Below, in pieces: positions 26,424-34,246 of a stretch of 64,000 nt of DNA. Source of the stretch: Bacillus niameyensis (lineage in GTDB: Bacteria; Bacillota; Bacilli; Bacillales; Bacillaceae_C); contig NZ_LN831197.1 in NCBI RefSeq assembly GCF_001375535.1, forward strand, positions 4,180,660-4,244,659, given 5' to 3'. The position numbers were made by a program, and so were the translations under genes. A model generated the notes under the pieces. It ran no database searches, had not been told where the DNA came from, and saw only the letters and a list, made by a program, of their open reading frames with translations. The first letter of the stretch is position 1. Every line of letters begins with the position of its first letter.

Positions 26424-26462
26424 TATAAATGAAAGTCGTTATAAGGATTTGAGGAGAAGACC

Positions 26463-26804
26463 ATGAAATATGCAGAGTGGAATTCAACCGGAATTTCAAA
26501 GCGTTTCATTGATGAATTGCAAAGCTACTGCAAAAAAAATAAACATATAGATAAAGTTTTATTATTTGGTTCAAGAGCAAGAGGGGATTACAATAGATCT
26601 TCTGATATTGATTTAGCTATTTTTACAAATCAAAGTTCACATACCAAGCAAAACATAGTCGAACAAGCGATTCATGAGATGTCTACGCCCTTAAAAATAG
26701 ATATTGTCTTTATGGATCGCCTTACTAAAGAAAAAATGATTTCTAATATTAGGAGGGAAGGTGTCGTTTTATATGAACAGGGAAAGGCTCTACGAGAAGC
26801 TTGA
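26463..26804 (+). CDS. mntA: MntA-type minimal nucleotidyltransferase (antitoxin)
   Basis: A 113-aa minimal nucleotidyltransferase with the defining GSx10DxD motif: GSRARGDYNRSSDID. In the type VII MntA/HepT system this enzyme AMPylates a tyrosine of HepT and so neutralises it. The gene overlaps the next one by 32 bp, as in known pairs of the HI0073/HI0074 type. GAGGAGAAG lies before the start. Confidence 0.86.
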   Translation: MKYAEWNSTGISKRFIDELQSYCKKNKHIDKVLLFGSRARGDYNRSSDIDLAIFTNQSSHTKQNIVEQAIHEMSTPLKIDIVFMDRLTKEKMISNIRREGVVLYEQGKALREA

Positions 26805-27180
26805 TGATTACAAACGTGCGAGTACAAGACTAAAAGAGGCAACAAAAATTAAAGTTGACTCTGATATTGTGTATGATGGCGTCATTCAGCGATTCGAGTT
26901 CACTTTTGAATTAAGTTGGAAACTTATGAAGACGTTTTTGGAATATACCGGGATTACAGAAATGAAAAGTCCTAGGGCAACGATAAGGGAAGCAAATTCT
27001 TACGGTTTAATCGAAGATGGGGAACAATGGATTGATATGATGGTAGATCGCAATAAAACCTCTCACATATATGATGAGGAAGAAGCAAGGCTCATTTATG
27101 AAAAAATTAAAAATTATTATTGCCATCTATTGTCTGACCTGTATAGTAAGCTGGAGCAAGAAATTATGAGGATTAAGTAG
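26773..27180 (+). CDS. hepT: HepT-like HEPN toxin (HI0074 family)
   Basis: A 135-aa HEPN protein of the nucleotidyltransferase substrate-binding family. The motif RNKTSHIY (Rx4HxY) carries the RNase residues Arg and His and the tyrosine modified by MntA in characterised systems. ATG 26773 is preferred; an in-frame GTG at 26761 sits only 4 nt after AGGAGG and would add four residues. Toxin activity is inferred from motif and gene pairing. Confidence 0.83.
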   Translation: MNRERLYEKLDDYKRASTRLKEATKIKVDSDIVYDGVIQRFEFTFELSWKLMKTFLEYTGITEMKSPRATIREANSYGLIEDGEQWIDMMVDRNKTSHIYDEEEARLIYEKIKNYYCHLLSDLYSKLEQEIMRIK

Positions 27181-27267
27181 ATGTAAAAAACTGAAAAAAA
27201 CCCTCCAATTAAATCAAGTAAAACAAATGTACTACGAATCAATAATCTTGTAAAAGGAGCCTCGTTT

Positions 27268-27927
27268 ATGACTCAGACACTTCATATTCTAAATGGACAA
27301 ATGATGTATGAATATTTTAGAAAGACACGCTTCCTTAATGGAGAAGTAATGGTTCCTTTTAATGAGGCAATGTGTGAAGGGAAGGTGCATGAGGTTATTT
27401 TTTCCGATACGTTCGCTCAAATACGTGCTAATGTTCATCAAGTTACACTAGATCAATACAAGGAAATTACATTACAACCACTAGAACCGCTGTTATCTAA
27501 AAAATTCACTGATCTTACCCTATGGTTTGATGCGGATATGTTTTGCCAAATGAATATTCTTACGATTCTTGGCTGGTTGGATCAAATAGGATATAAGGGG
27601 GAGATTAAACTTCATATTGTAGGAGATCAGTTTGAACTGAAGGAGAACTTTGACTTGAAGGCGGAAGGGTATTATCAGCTGTACAAACAAGTTTTCCTTG
27701 AAAAGGAATCTCCCGAATTTGTCTTTCCGAAGCCGTTAAGAAAAGGCATTGACTTATATTTACAATATCTTGATAGAGACAGTGAACTCGTTCAATATAT
27801 AACAGCGCACCAAGATATACCAGAAAAGGAACTAGTCATGAAATTATTAGCAAAATTCTCACATTATGGGCTAGGGGATACGCAGTATCTCAAGATTATC
27901 AAATCTTATCGCAGCCACCTGAAATAA
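27268..27927 (+). CDS. Conserved Bacillus protein, DUF1835-like
   Basis: A 219-aa soluble protein. The N-terminal TLHILNGQMMYEYFRKT and the central LWFDADMFCQMNILTILGWLDQIG resemble DUF1835/DUF3658-type proteins of Bacilli; I am not certain of the family. No catalytic motif or membrane segment is seen. AAAGGAG lies 8 nt before the ATG. Function unknown. Confidence 0.6.
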   Translation: MTQTLHILNGQMMYEYFRKTRFLNGEVMVPFNEAMCEGKVHEVIFSDTFAQIRANVHQVTLDQYKEITLQPLEPLLSKKFTDLTLWFDADMFCQMNILTILGWLDQIGYKGEIKLHIVGDQFELKENFDLKAEGYYQLYKQVFLEKESPEFVFPKPLRKGIDLYLQYLDRDSELVQYITAHQDIPEKELVMKLLAKFSHYGLGDTQYLKIIKSYRSHLK

Positions 27928-28095
27928 TGGCTTTAAGGGACAGGCGAAAAAACTTAGGAATTAGGGCAACAGGATATGTATGCCCTTTTTAGAATTCAAA
28001 AAAGGACACTTATTGTACTTTAAACATATAACAAAAAACTCAAAATTGTTTAATAATTATATTGCCTATTTTTATTAAACATGATACCGTATACA

Positions 28096-28113
28096 TTAAC
28101 GAAACCCATTTCG
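28096..28113. promoter_or_regulatory. LacI-type operator in front of the regulator gene
   Basis: TTAACGAAACCCATTTCG contains the inverted half-sites CGAAA and TTTCG. An almost identical site in reverse orientation lies at 29163-29180, before the glucanase gene. The two differ at one of 18 positions, so both are probably bound by the LacI protein between them. Confidence 0.8.
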
Positions 28114-28135
28114 ATTGAAAGCGAGATGTACTAAA

Positions 28136-29146
28136 TTGCCCACAATTTATGATGTTGCCTTAAAGTCAGGATATTCAGCAACTACTGTTTCTAAAGCCTT
28201 TAATGACTATTCTGATATTAGCACTAAAACAAAACAAGAAATCTTGAAAGTAGCAAAGGAAATGGGGTATCTCCCTAACTCACATGCAAGGACTCTTTTA
28301 ACAAAAAAGTCATGGATGGTTGGCGTTCTTTATGTAGAACCTTTTGGAATGGGGATCAAGCATCCGTTTTTCAATGCTGTAATTGAAAGTTTCAAAGAAA
28401 GAATGGAATATAAAAGTTATGACCTAATGTTCATCTCAAAAGATATCGGAAAAAAAGAATTTAGTTACTTGAAACATTGTCAATTTAGGAGTATAGACGG
28501 TGTAATAATTGTTCAATCTGAATATCACAACGAAGAGGTTCAAGAACTACTTAATAGTGATATGCCTTGTGTCCTTATTGATATGGAGTCAGAACAAGCT
28601 AGCACGGTTTGTTCAGATAACATTCGCGGTGGTTTTGAGGCGGTACACTATTTTTATAGCTTAGGCCATAGACACATCGCACATATTTCGGGAGGTGATG
28701 ATACTTTTTCAGGACCAAAACGGCGAGAAGGGTTTAAACAAGCGTTAAAGCAGTACGGATTACCAGTCAAGGATGAGTGGATCGTTGACGGTGGTTATTT
28801 TACTTATGACAGTGGTTATGAAGCGATGCAAAAGCTTCTGAATTTAGCAGATAGGCCCACGGCTGTTTTTGTTGCAGGTGATTACATGGCACTTGGTGCA
28901 ATACAAGCTATTAAAGACCGTGGTCTTCGAGTCCCTCAAGACATCTCGGTTATTGGCTTTGATGATATTGAATTAGCTCAATATGTTACGCCAAAGTTAA
29001 CGACGATTAGACAGAATACGAATTGTATCGGTAGAAAAGCAGCTGATATTTTAATTGATGCGATTGATAATAATAAAAAGTCAAATACAAGGACTATGAT
29101 ACCTACTGAATTAATTGTTCGAGAATCGTGCCAGAACATTAAATAG
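28136..29146 (+). CDS. LacI family transcriptional regulator
   Basis: A 336-aa repressor. The N-terminal helix-turn-helix reads PTIYDVALKSGYSATTVSKAFN, the hinge helix is NSHARTLLTKKS, and a periplasmic-binding-protein-like sensor domain (GVLYVEPFGMG to VIGFDDIELAQYVTPKLTTI) follows. TTG 28136 is chosen because LacI proteins start just before the HTH; the frame is open to TTG 28115. It is flanked by two copies of the same operator, so it likely represses itself and the glucanase gene until a glucan-derived sugar binds. Confidence 0.92.
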   Translation: MPTIYDVALKSGYSATTVSKAFNDYSDISTKTKQEILKVAKEMGYLPNSHARTLLTKKSWMVGVLYVEPFGMGIKHPFFNAVIESFKERMEYKSYDLMFISKDIGKKEFSYLKHCQFRSIDGVIIVQSEYHNEEVQELLNSDMPCVLIDMESEQASTVCSDNIRGGFEAVHYFYSLGHRHIAHISGGDDTFSGPKRREGFKQALKQYGLPVKDEWIVDGGYFTYDSGYEAMQKLLNLADRPTAVFVAGDYMALGAIQAIKDRGLRVPQDISVIGFDDIELAQYVTPKLTTIRQNTNCIGRKAADILIDAIDNNKKSNTRTMIPTELIVRESCQNIK

Positions 29147-29162
29147 TTTTTTTGCCTATTTA

Positions 29163-29180
29163 CGAAAAGGGTTTCGTTAA
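29163..29180. promoter_or_regulatory. LacI-type operator before the GH16 gene
   Basis: CGAAAAGGGTTTCGTTAA is the reverse complement of TTAACGAAACCCTTTTCG and so matches the 28096 site at 17 of 18 positions. It ends 23 bp before the glucanase start, overlapping the expected promoter. Confidence 0.8.
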
Positions 29181-29202
29181 ATGAAAAGGAGGAGATTTTC
29201 AA

Positions 29203-29988
29203 ATGATACAAAACTCAGGAGAGACGTCCAATACGATAGGCTCCTCTCAAGGTGAATGGAAATTAGTTTGGTCTGATGAATTTACCGGTGAAGAAATCGA
29301 TCAATCAAAATGGACCTATGTTGTTGGCGGTCATGGTTTTGGGAATAACGAGCTGCAGTTTTATACGGACCGAAGGGAAAACGCTTACTTGAGAAATGGG
29401 AAATTAGTGATTCGGGCATTGAAAGAAACATATGAAGGCAGAGAATATACGTCAGCAAAACTGATAACAAAAGGAAAAGCGGATTGGCAATATGGCAGGT
29501 TTGAAATTAGGGCGAAATGCCCGAAAGGTAAAGGAATGTGGCCAGCAATTTGGATGATGCCAACAGATATGAATATCTATGGAGGATGGCCTAGTTGTGG
29601 TGAGATCGATATTATGGAGTTGATTGGCTGTTCCCCTAACAAAGTCCATGGAACTCTTCATTATGGTCAACCTCATACGTATACAGGAGAAAGCTTTACG
29701 CTCAGCAAAGGGGATTTTTCTGAAGACTTTCATACCTTTGCATTGGAGTGGACACCTACTGAGTTTCGCTGGTTTGTTAATGACATACTTTATTGTAAAC
29801 AAAACACGTGGTTTTCTTCCCGTGAAAATGGAAAAGAGAACGTGCCATTTCCAGCACCGTTTGACAGATCTTTTTATTTACAATTAAACTTGGCCGTTGG
29901 TGGAAACTGGCCGGGAAACCCAGATCCGTCAACTGTATTTCCACAAATGTTTGAAATTGATTATATTCGAGTGTATGAGTCAATATAA
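29203..29988 (+). CDS. Glycoside hydrolase family 16, laminarinase-like
   Basis: A 261-aa single-domain beta-glucanase. The catalytic motif is EIDIME (Glu134, Asp136, Glu139), whose extra methionine is the beta-1,3-glucanase form rather than the lichenase DEIDIEF form. WKLVWSDEFTG opens the sandwich, and WAxxW-type substrate tryptophans are present (MWPAIWMMP). There is no signal peptide: the N-terminus is polar (MIQNSGETSN) and the start is fixed by AAAAGGAGGAG. It would therefore act inside the cell or be released without Sec export, which is unusual for GH16. Confidence 0.92.
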   Translation: MIQNSGETSNTIGSSQGEWKLVWSDEFTGEEIDQSKWTYVVGGHGFGNNELQFYTDRRENAYLRNGKLVIRALKETYEGREYTSAKLITKGKADWQYGRFEIRAKCPKGKGMWPAIWMMPTDMNIYGGWPSCGEIDIMELIGCSPNKVHGTLHYGQPHTYTGESFTLSKGDFSEDFHTFALEWTPTEFRWFVNDILYCKQNTWFSSRENGKENVPFPAPFDRSFYLQLNLAVGGNWPGNPDPSTVFPQMFEIDYIRVYESI

Positions 29989-30057
29989 AGTTTTGAAAAT
30001 AATTATCCGAAAATTCGCACAGTACGAAAGCGAATAATGATAAGTGAGGGGATTCAG

Positions 30058-31401
30058 ATGAAAATTTTGAAGTGGTCAACTATTTCTTTACTCATGTTCA
30101 TGAGTCTATTGCTAGCAGCCTGTTCTTCGACAACAGATGGACCGAAAGAAAATGAGGAACAACAGAAAACCGAACCAGAGAATACCGAGCCAGAACCAAT
30201 TACGTTAAAATTCCTGCATGCTCACGGAATTGATGATGAGGGATTTAAGAAGCAGTATAAAGATCCGATCGAAGATAAGTTCCCTTATATAACGATAGAG
30301 CGTATTGATACTGGTGATTTAGATGAATTAATTGCCAAAAAGGAACTGCCAGATATTTATTTTGTTGAAAATCCTATCAATATTAAGAACTATGTAGAAA
30401 GTGAATTAGCACTGGACTTATCAGATCTAATTGAAAAGCACGGTTTTGATTTAAATCGAATCCAACCTAATATATTGACTGAACACCGTACTTTTTCGGA
30501 TGGGAATTTATATACTATACCGTTATCACTAGGATTGACGGCTTTACATTACAACAAAGATATATTTGATATATTTGGAGTGGAATATCCAACAGATAAT
30601 ATGACGTGGGATGAGAGTATTTCATTAGCAGCGAAAGTAACTGGTGAAAAGGGTGGAGTACAGTATCACGGGTTACAGCCTGCTTTTCCAAGTATTTTAT
30701 ATGATCAACGTGGACTTGTTTTTGTTGATCCAGATACGGATGAGTCTACAATTATGAAAGATGGATATCGTGAAGAATTTGTAAAAGTGTTGCAAACAAT
30801 CGAGCAAATGGCAAGTATTCCTGGGAATATACCACAAGAAGAATCGGATGCATTTCTATATGAATGGGGAAATCAATTTATAAGTGAAAGAAATGTGGCG
30901 ATGCTCCCACTTTGGCAATTAATCGATTGGTACTCCAGTGAGGAATCTTTGAATTTCGGTATTGTAACTTATCCTGAATGGGAAGATCTTCCGGGAATTG
31001 CGCGCTCATCTAAAGCATTTAGTTTAGGTGTCACGAAAACGAGTGAACATCCGGATGAAGCGTTTAAGGTGATTGCCTATTTACTCTCCGATGAAAAACA
31101 GATTGAGTGGTCAAAGGCAGGGCAAGCATCTGCACTAAAAGATCCTGCTATTAATGAGCATTTATTCGAGGAATTAATCAAAGAGCGTCCTCATGCTAGT
31201 GATCTTAATATAGAGGCATTAACGAAGCAAGCACCCTCACCTGGAAGTGAGCGTTATTCCGAATATGAGGATTTAGCTGGCGGGATATATGAAACTATGG
31301 TTCGAGAATTAATAGAAGAAAAGAAGGATATTAACACTATCTTGCGAGAAGCAGACGAAGCTTTAACCATTTTATTAGAGGACGAAAAGGGTAAAAAATA
31401 G
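30058..31401 (+). CDS. Sugar-type ABC transporter substrate-binding lipoprotein
   Basis: A 447-aa family 1 extracellular solute-binding protein. The lipobox is LLLAACSS after a hydrophobic signal, then an acidic linker (NEEQQKTEPENTEPEP) and two alpha/beta lobes with LPDIYFVENP and YTIPLSLGLTALHYNKDIFD typical of oligosaccharide binders. ATG 30058 follows GTGAGGGG; the upstream start at 30037 would lack a proper signal. No permease or ATPase genes follow, so it must use components encoded elsewhere or is a relic. Its position after the GH16 gene suggests a beta-glucan oligosaccharide ligand. Confidence 0.88.
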   Translation: MKILKWSTISLLMFMSLLLAACSSTTDGPKENEEQQKTEPENTEPEPITLKFLHAHGIDDEGFKKQYKDPIEDKFPYITIERIDTGDLDELIAKKELPDIYFVENPINIKNYVESELALDLSDLIEKHGFDLNRIQPNILTEHRTFSDGNLYTIPLSLGLTALHYNKDIFDIFGVEYPTDNMTWDESISLAAKVTGEKGGVQYHGLQPAFPSILYDQRGLVFVDPDTDESTIMKDGYREEFVKVLQTIEQMASIPGNIPQEESDAFLYEWGNQFISERNVAMLPLWQLIDWYSSEESLNFGIVTYPEWEDLPGIARSSKAFSLGVTKTSEHPDEAFKVIAYLLSDEKQIEWSKAGQASALKDPAINEHLFEELIKERPHASDLNIEALTKQAPSPGSERYSEYEDLAGGIYETMVRELIEEKKDINTILREADEALTILLEDEKGKK

Positions 31402-31419
31402 AGTGCGATCCTTAGGCCT

Positions 31420-31456
31420 GTCCTCCAGTGTGTTAATACTTTTTCACCTGGGGGAC
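31420..31456. terminator. Hairpin after the binding-protein gene
   Basis: GTCCTCCAG pairs with CTGGGGGAC across a 19-nt loop. No T run follows, so it may be an RNA stabiliser rather than a true terminator. Confidence 0.4.
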
Positions 31457-31572
31457 GTCAATCAATAAAGTTCTTGCAACGTAATCATACAATCATCCAG
31501 TTTATTATGCTAATAAGCTTCTTTTCTCACGAGTGTGGCACAAAAACAGCTATTTTTTACTATGAAGATCCC

Positions 31573-31600
31573 AAAAAAACGGGAGGAATCCCCCGTTTTT
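31573..31600 (-). terminator. Terminator of the hyuA operon
   Basis: On the minus strand AAACGGG pairs with CCCGTTT within an extended GC-rich stem and is followed by seven T. Confidence 0.85.
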
Positions 31601-31610
31601 CAGAACATAC

Positions 31611-33155
31611 TTATAACTTTAACGGCCCCGCTGCTTTTACTCTTACTAATATCGCATTACCTGGCATGTAGGCGAGCGGGAAATCTTCTAATTGGATAAT
31701 ATCGATTTTCTCTAGATCTGCTCCAGCCTCAATTGCAGCTTCAATGGCTTCTGTTTTTGCCTCTTCAATCGCTTCTTGATAAGTAAGTAAATCAAGAGAA
31801 TAAATTTTTTCGACATTTCCGCTAATATCTCCAAGAGCTGCACCAATGGCATTAGCAACTCCCGCATGTTCAGGACGGATAACACGGCTGGCTCCTTTTA
31901 ATTCTTTTGGCATTAAGGCTGCTCCTCCGCCGACAAGTACAACAGGAAGGTTCTCCGCGCTCGTTTTCATGCGATCAACTGCTTTTTCTACCATTTCTAC
32001 AAAATCTGGATAAATCTTTTCAGTTGGAATTCCCTCAATTCGGGACGAATCTATGTTATCAATGTTCATGACACCAGCGCCTATAGCAACATCTGTTGCA
32101 GTCAAATCATTCCCACCAAACACTATTGCTTTTTCTGTTAATTGATAGCCGACACTTTCAGGGCCAATTTTCCAACTATCACCATTCAAATAAACTCGTG
32201 TTCCTCCCCCGAAACCAATTGAATAAATATCAGGCATTCGGTAGTTAGTCCTAACTCCCCCAACTTCGACGGCAAGGGATGTTTGACGGGGGAAACTATT
32301 AGATAGTACACCGATATCAGTCGTTGTTCCACCAATATCCACAACAATCGCATTTGGTTCCTGAGAAAGATGGGCAGCTCCCCGAATCGAATTTGTCGGG
32401 CCGCATGCAATTGTAAAAATAGGATATTTCTGTGCGAATTGATGCGTCATCAACGTTCCATCGTTTTGTCCTAAAAAGATTCGCGCATCAATCCCCTTGT
32501 CTTGTAATGCTCGTTCAAATCCATTGGAAACGTGGTTAATTGTGTTCATCAAAGCTGCATTTAAAATAGTGGCATTTTCCCGTTCTATTAATCCGATAGA
32601 GCCAATTTCACTGGATAAAGATAAAGGAATCCCGGGCAGTTCCTTTTCAAAGAAGGCTGCTACAGCTTTTTCTTGCTCATTCAGAACAGGAGAAAATACA
32701 CCAGAAATGGCTATTGAATCGACGCGCCCACGGAATTGTTCTGCAGCTTGTTTTAATTCAGCAAAATCAAGCTGAGCAATCGGTTCTCCATTGTACTCAT
32801 AGCCTCCATGGACAAGTAAAGTGACAGCCTCTAATTTTTCAATCAAATCTTCTGGCCAGCCAAGTAAAGGTGGTACTGTTGAACCAGAAGGGAGACTCAA
32901 ACGAATGATTCCTATTTTATTTAATGCTTTCCTTTCAACGATGGCATTTGTACAATGAGTTGTCCCAAGTGTCGCTACTTGAATATCCTCAACATTTATA
33001 TGGGACTGTGAAAGTAATGCATCAATTGTATTTTCAATTCCAGTAAACACATCATCTGTTGTTGGAGTTTTTGCGCTGCAAAGCACTTGATTCTTTTCGT
33101 TTAAAATAACGCCGTCCGTATTTGTTCCGCCAACATCAATTCCTAATCTAATCAT
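31611..33155 (-). CDS. Hydantoinase/oxoprolinase family protein HyuA
   Basis: A 514-aa HyuA-type ATP-dependent amidase subunit. The N-terminal nucleotide-binding motif GIDVGGTNTDGV and ACGPTNSIRGAAHL and VDIGGTTTDIGVL in the middle belong to the actin-like hydantoinase A fold. No HyuB gene is present; the partner here is DUF917, encoded just upstream. Start and stop codons of the two share a base (TAATG). The cyclic amide substrate is unknown; hydantoins, 5-oxoproline or purine-derived rings are possible. Confidence 0.88.
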   Translation of the reverse strand: MIRLGIDVGGTNTDGVILNEKNQVLCSAKTPTTDDVFTGIENTIDALLSQSHINVEDIQVATLGTTHCTNAIVERKALNKIGIIRLSLPSGSTVPPLLGWPEDLIEKLEAVTLLVHGGYEYNGEPIAQLDFAELKQAAEQFRGRVDSIAISGVFSPVLNEQEKAVAAFFEKELPGIPLSLSSEIGSIGLIERENATILNAALMNTINHVSNGFERALQDKGIDARIFLGQNDGTLMTHQFAQKYPIFTIACGPTNSIRGAAHLSQEPNAIVVDIGGTTTDIGVLSNSFPRQTSLAVEVGGVRTNYRMPDIYSIGFGGGTRVYLNGDSWKIGPESVGYQLTEKAIVFGGNDLTATDVAIGAGVMNIDNIDSSRIEGIPTEKIYPDFVEMVEKAVDRMKTSAENLPVVLVGGGAALMPKELKGASRVIRPEHAGVANAIGAALGDISGNVEKIYSLDLLTYQEAIEEAKTEAIEAAIEAGADLEKIDIIQLEDFPLAYMPGNAILVRVKAAGPLKL

Positions 33156-34246
33156 TATTTTGCATGCTCCTTTACTAACGTTTCCAATGGTACATAGTCA
33201 TACGGATACTTAAAATAACGGGGACCGGCTGTTTCAATACCGATCGGACTTCTCCACTTTTCATGGGCTGGAAATGCAACGATAACAACTCTTGCCCCAT
33301 ATTTTAGCCCTTCCGTTGTAATAGGCATGCCAGTTTCCTCATCAAGTACAGCGAGTAAATCAGGGGTCATTGCGATTGGTTTGCCTTCTATTTCTGCAAG
33401 CAAATGTTCATTCTGGAAAAATAATGTACAGGATAGCTTTTCGTATTGATCTGTTCCATCAAAATGGGCTTCTCCACGTGTAAATCCACCTTGAATACCT
33501 CGTTTTATGAAAACTGCTTTTCCTTTAAATAAACGGTAACCCCCTAGCAAATCAATTATTCGCAAAATCGGATGAATCACATCTGTCCGTTTTGCTGCCA
33601 AAACTTCGCCAATTTGTTGTGCGAGTGATAAAGTACCAGGAATCACGCTTTTCTTCGCTTGAGCTCCAGTAATTCCGTAATCACAAACGATCGAAGAACC
33701 ACCCATAGCGATCGTAATATTTCGAGCTAATTTTTCGCTCCAAAAACCATCTGCAGGTTCAATTGTCACAACATTGCCCTGTTCATCACCGATCGTAGCG
33801 AGTTCTGGTTTGAGTCCATCTAAATGGAAGGTGACCATTTGAGCTTCTGGAAATGCCCGTCCCATTGCATCACCGTCTAAAATAGGAATTCCATTCATCG
33901 CTGCAACAGCAACAGGTATTAAGGAATTGACGCCACCGACTTCAATCGGCATGACAACATCAACTTTTTTTCCGCAAGCTTTTTCAAACGCCCGTAATGG
34001 TGCTTCCAATTGCTCAAAAGAAGGGATTTTTTCAACAAGAACACTTGGGGAGCCCATGCCAGAAGCAGGTAATACCCAATCATTATCATTTAATTCATCT
34101 ACCGTCACTACTTGGACAGGTCCGTATTTTTTGATCGCAGATAGAGCCATTAACTTCCCGATATATGGATCGCCGCCCCCGCCAGTTCCAAGGACAGTCG
34201 CGCCAATTGCGATATTTTCAATGTCTTTTTCAGTTAACCATCTCAT
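33155..34246 (-). CDS. DUF917 domain protein (S-methyl thiohydantoin desulfurase type)
   Basis: A 363-aa DUF917 protein. The N-terminal IAIGATVLGTGGGGDPYIGK and the MPIEVGGVNSLIPVAVAA segments define the family, which is nearly always encoded next to HyuA-like ATPases; one characterised member acts on thiohydantoins. It begins immediately after the permease stop codon (TAAATG), showing tight coupling. Confidence 0.87.
   Translation of the reverse strand: MRWLTEKDIENIAIGATVLGTGGGGDPYIGKLMALSAIKKYGPVQVVTVDELNDNDWVLPASGMGSPSVLVEKIPSFEQLEAPLRAFEKACGKKVDVVMPIEVGGVNSLIPVAVAAMNGIPILDGDAMGRAFPEAQMVTFHLDGLKPELATIGDEQGNVVTIEPADGFWSEKLARNITIAMGGSSIVCDYGITGAQAKKSVIPGTLSLAQQIGEVLAAKRTDVIHPILRIIDLLGGYRLFKGKAVFIKRGIQGGFTRGEAHFDGTDQYEKLSCTLFFQNEHLLAEIEGKPIAMTPDLLAVLDEETGMPITTEGLKYGARVVIVAFPAHEKWRSPIGIETAGPRYFKYPYDYVPLETLVKEHAK

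Noticed and set aside
13373-27927. Prophage or integrative element
   Set aside because: No integrase, terminase, structural genes or flanking att-like direct repeats could be seen.
28118-28131. CcpA cre site before the LacI gene (TGAAAGCGAGATGT)
   Set aside because: The left half fits, but three of the conserved right-half positions do not.
31474-31671. 65-codon open frame between the binding-protein gene and hyuA
   Set aside because: No ribosome binding site, overlaps the terminator and the hyuA 3' end, no recognisable product.
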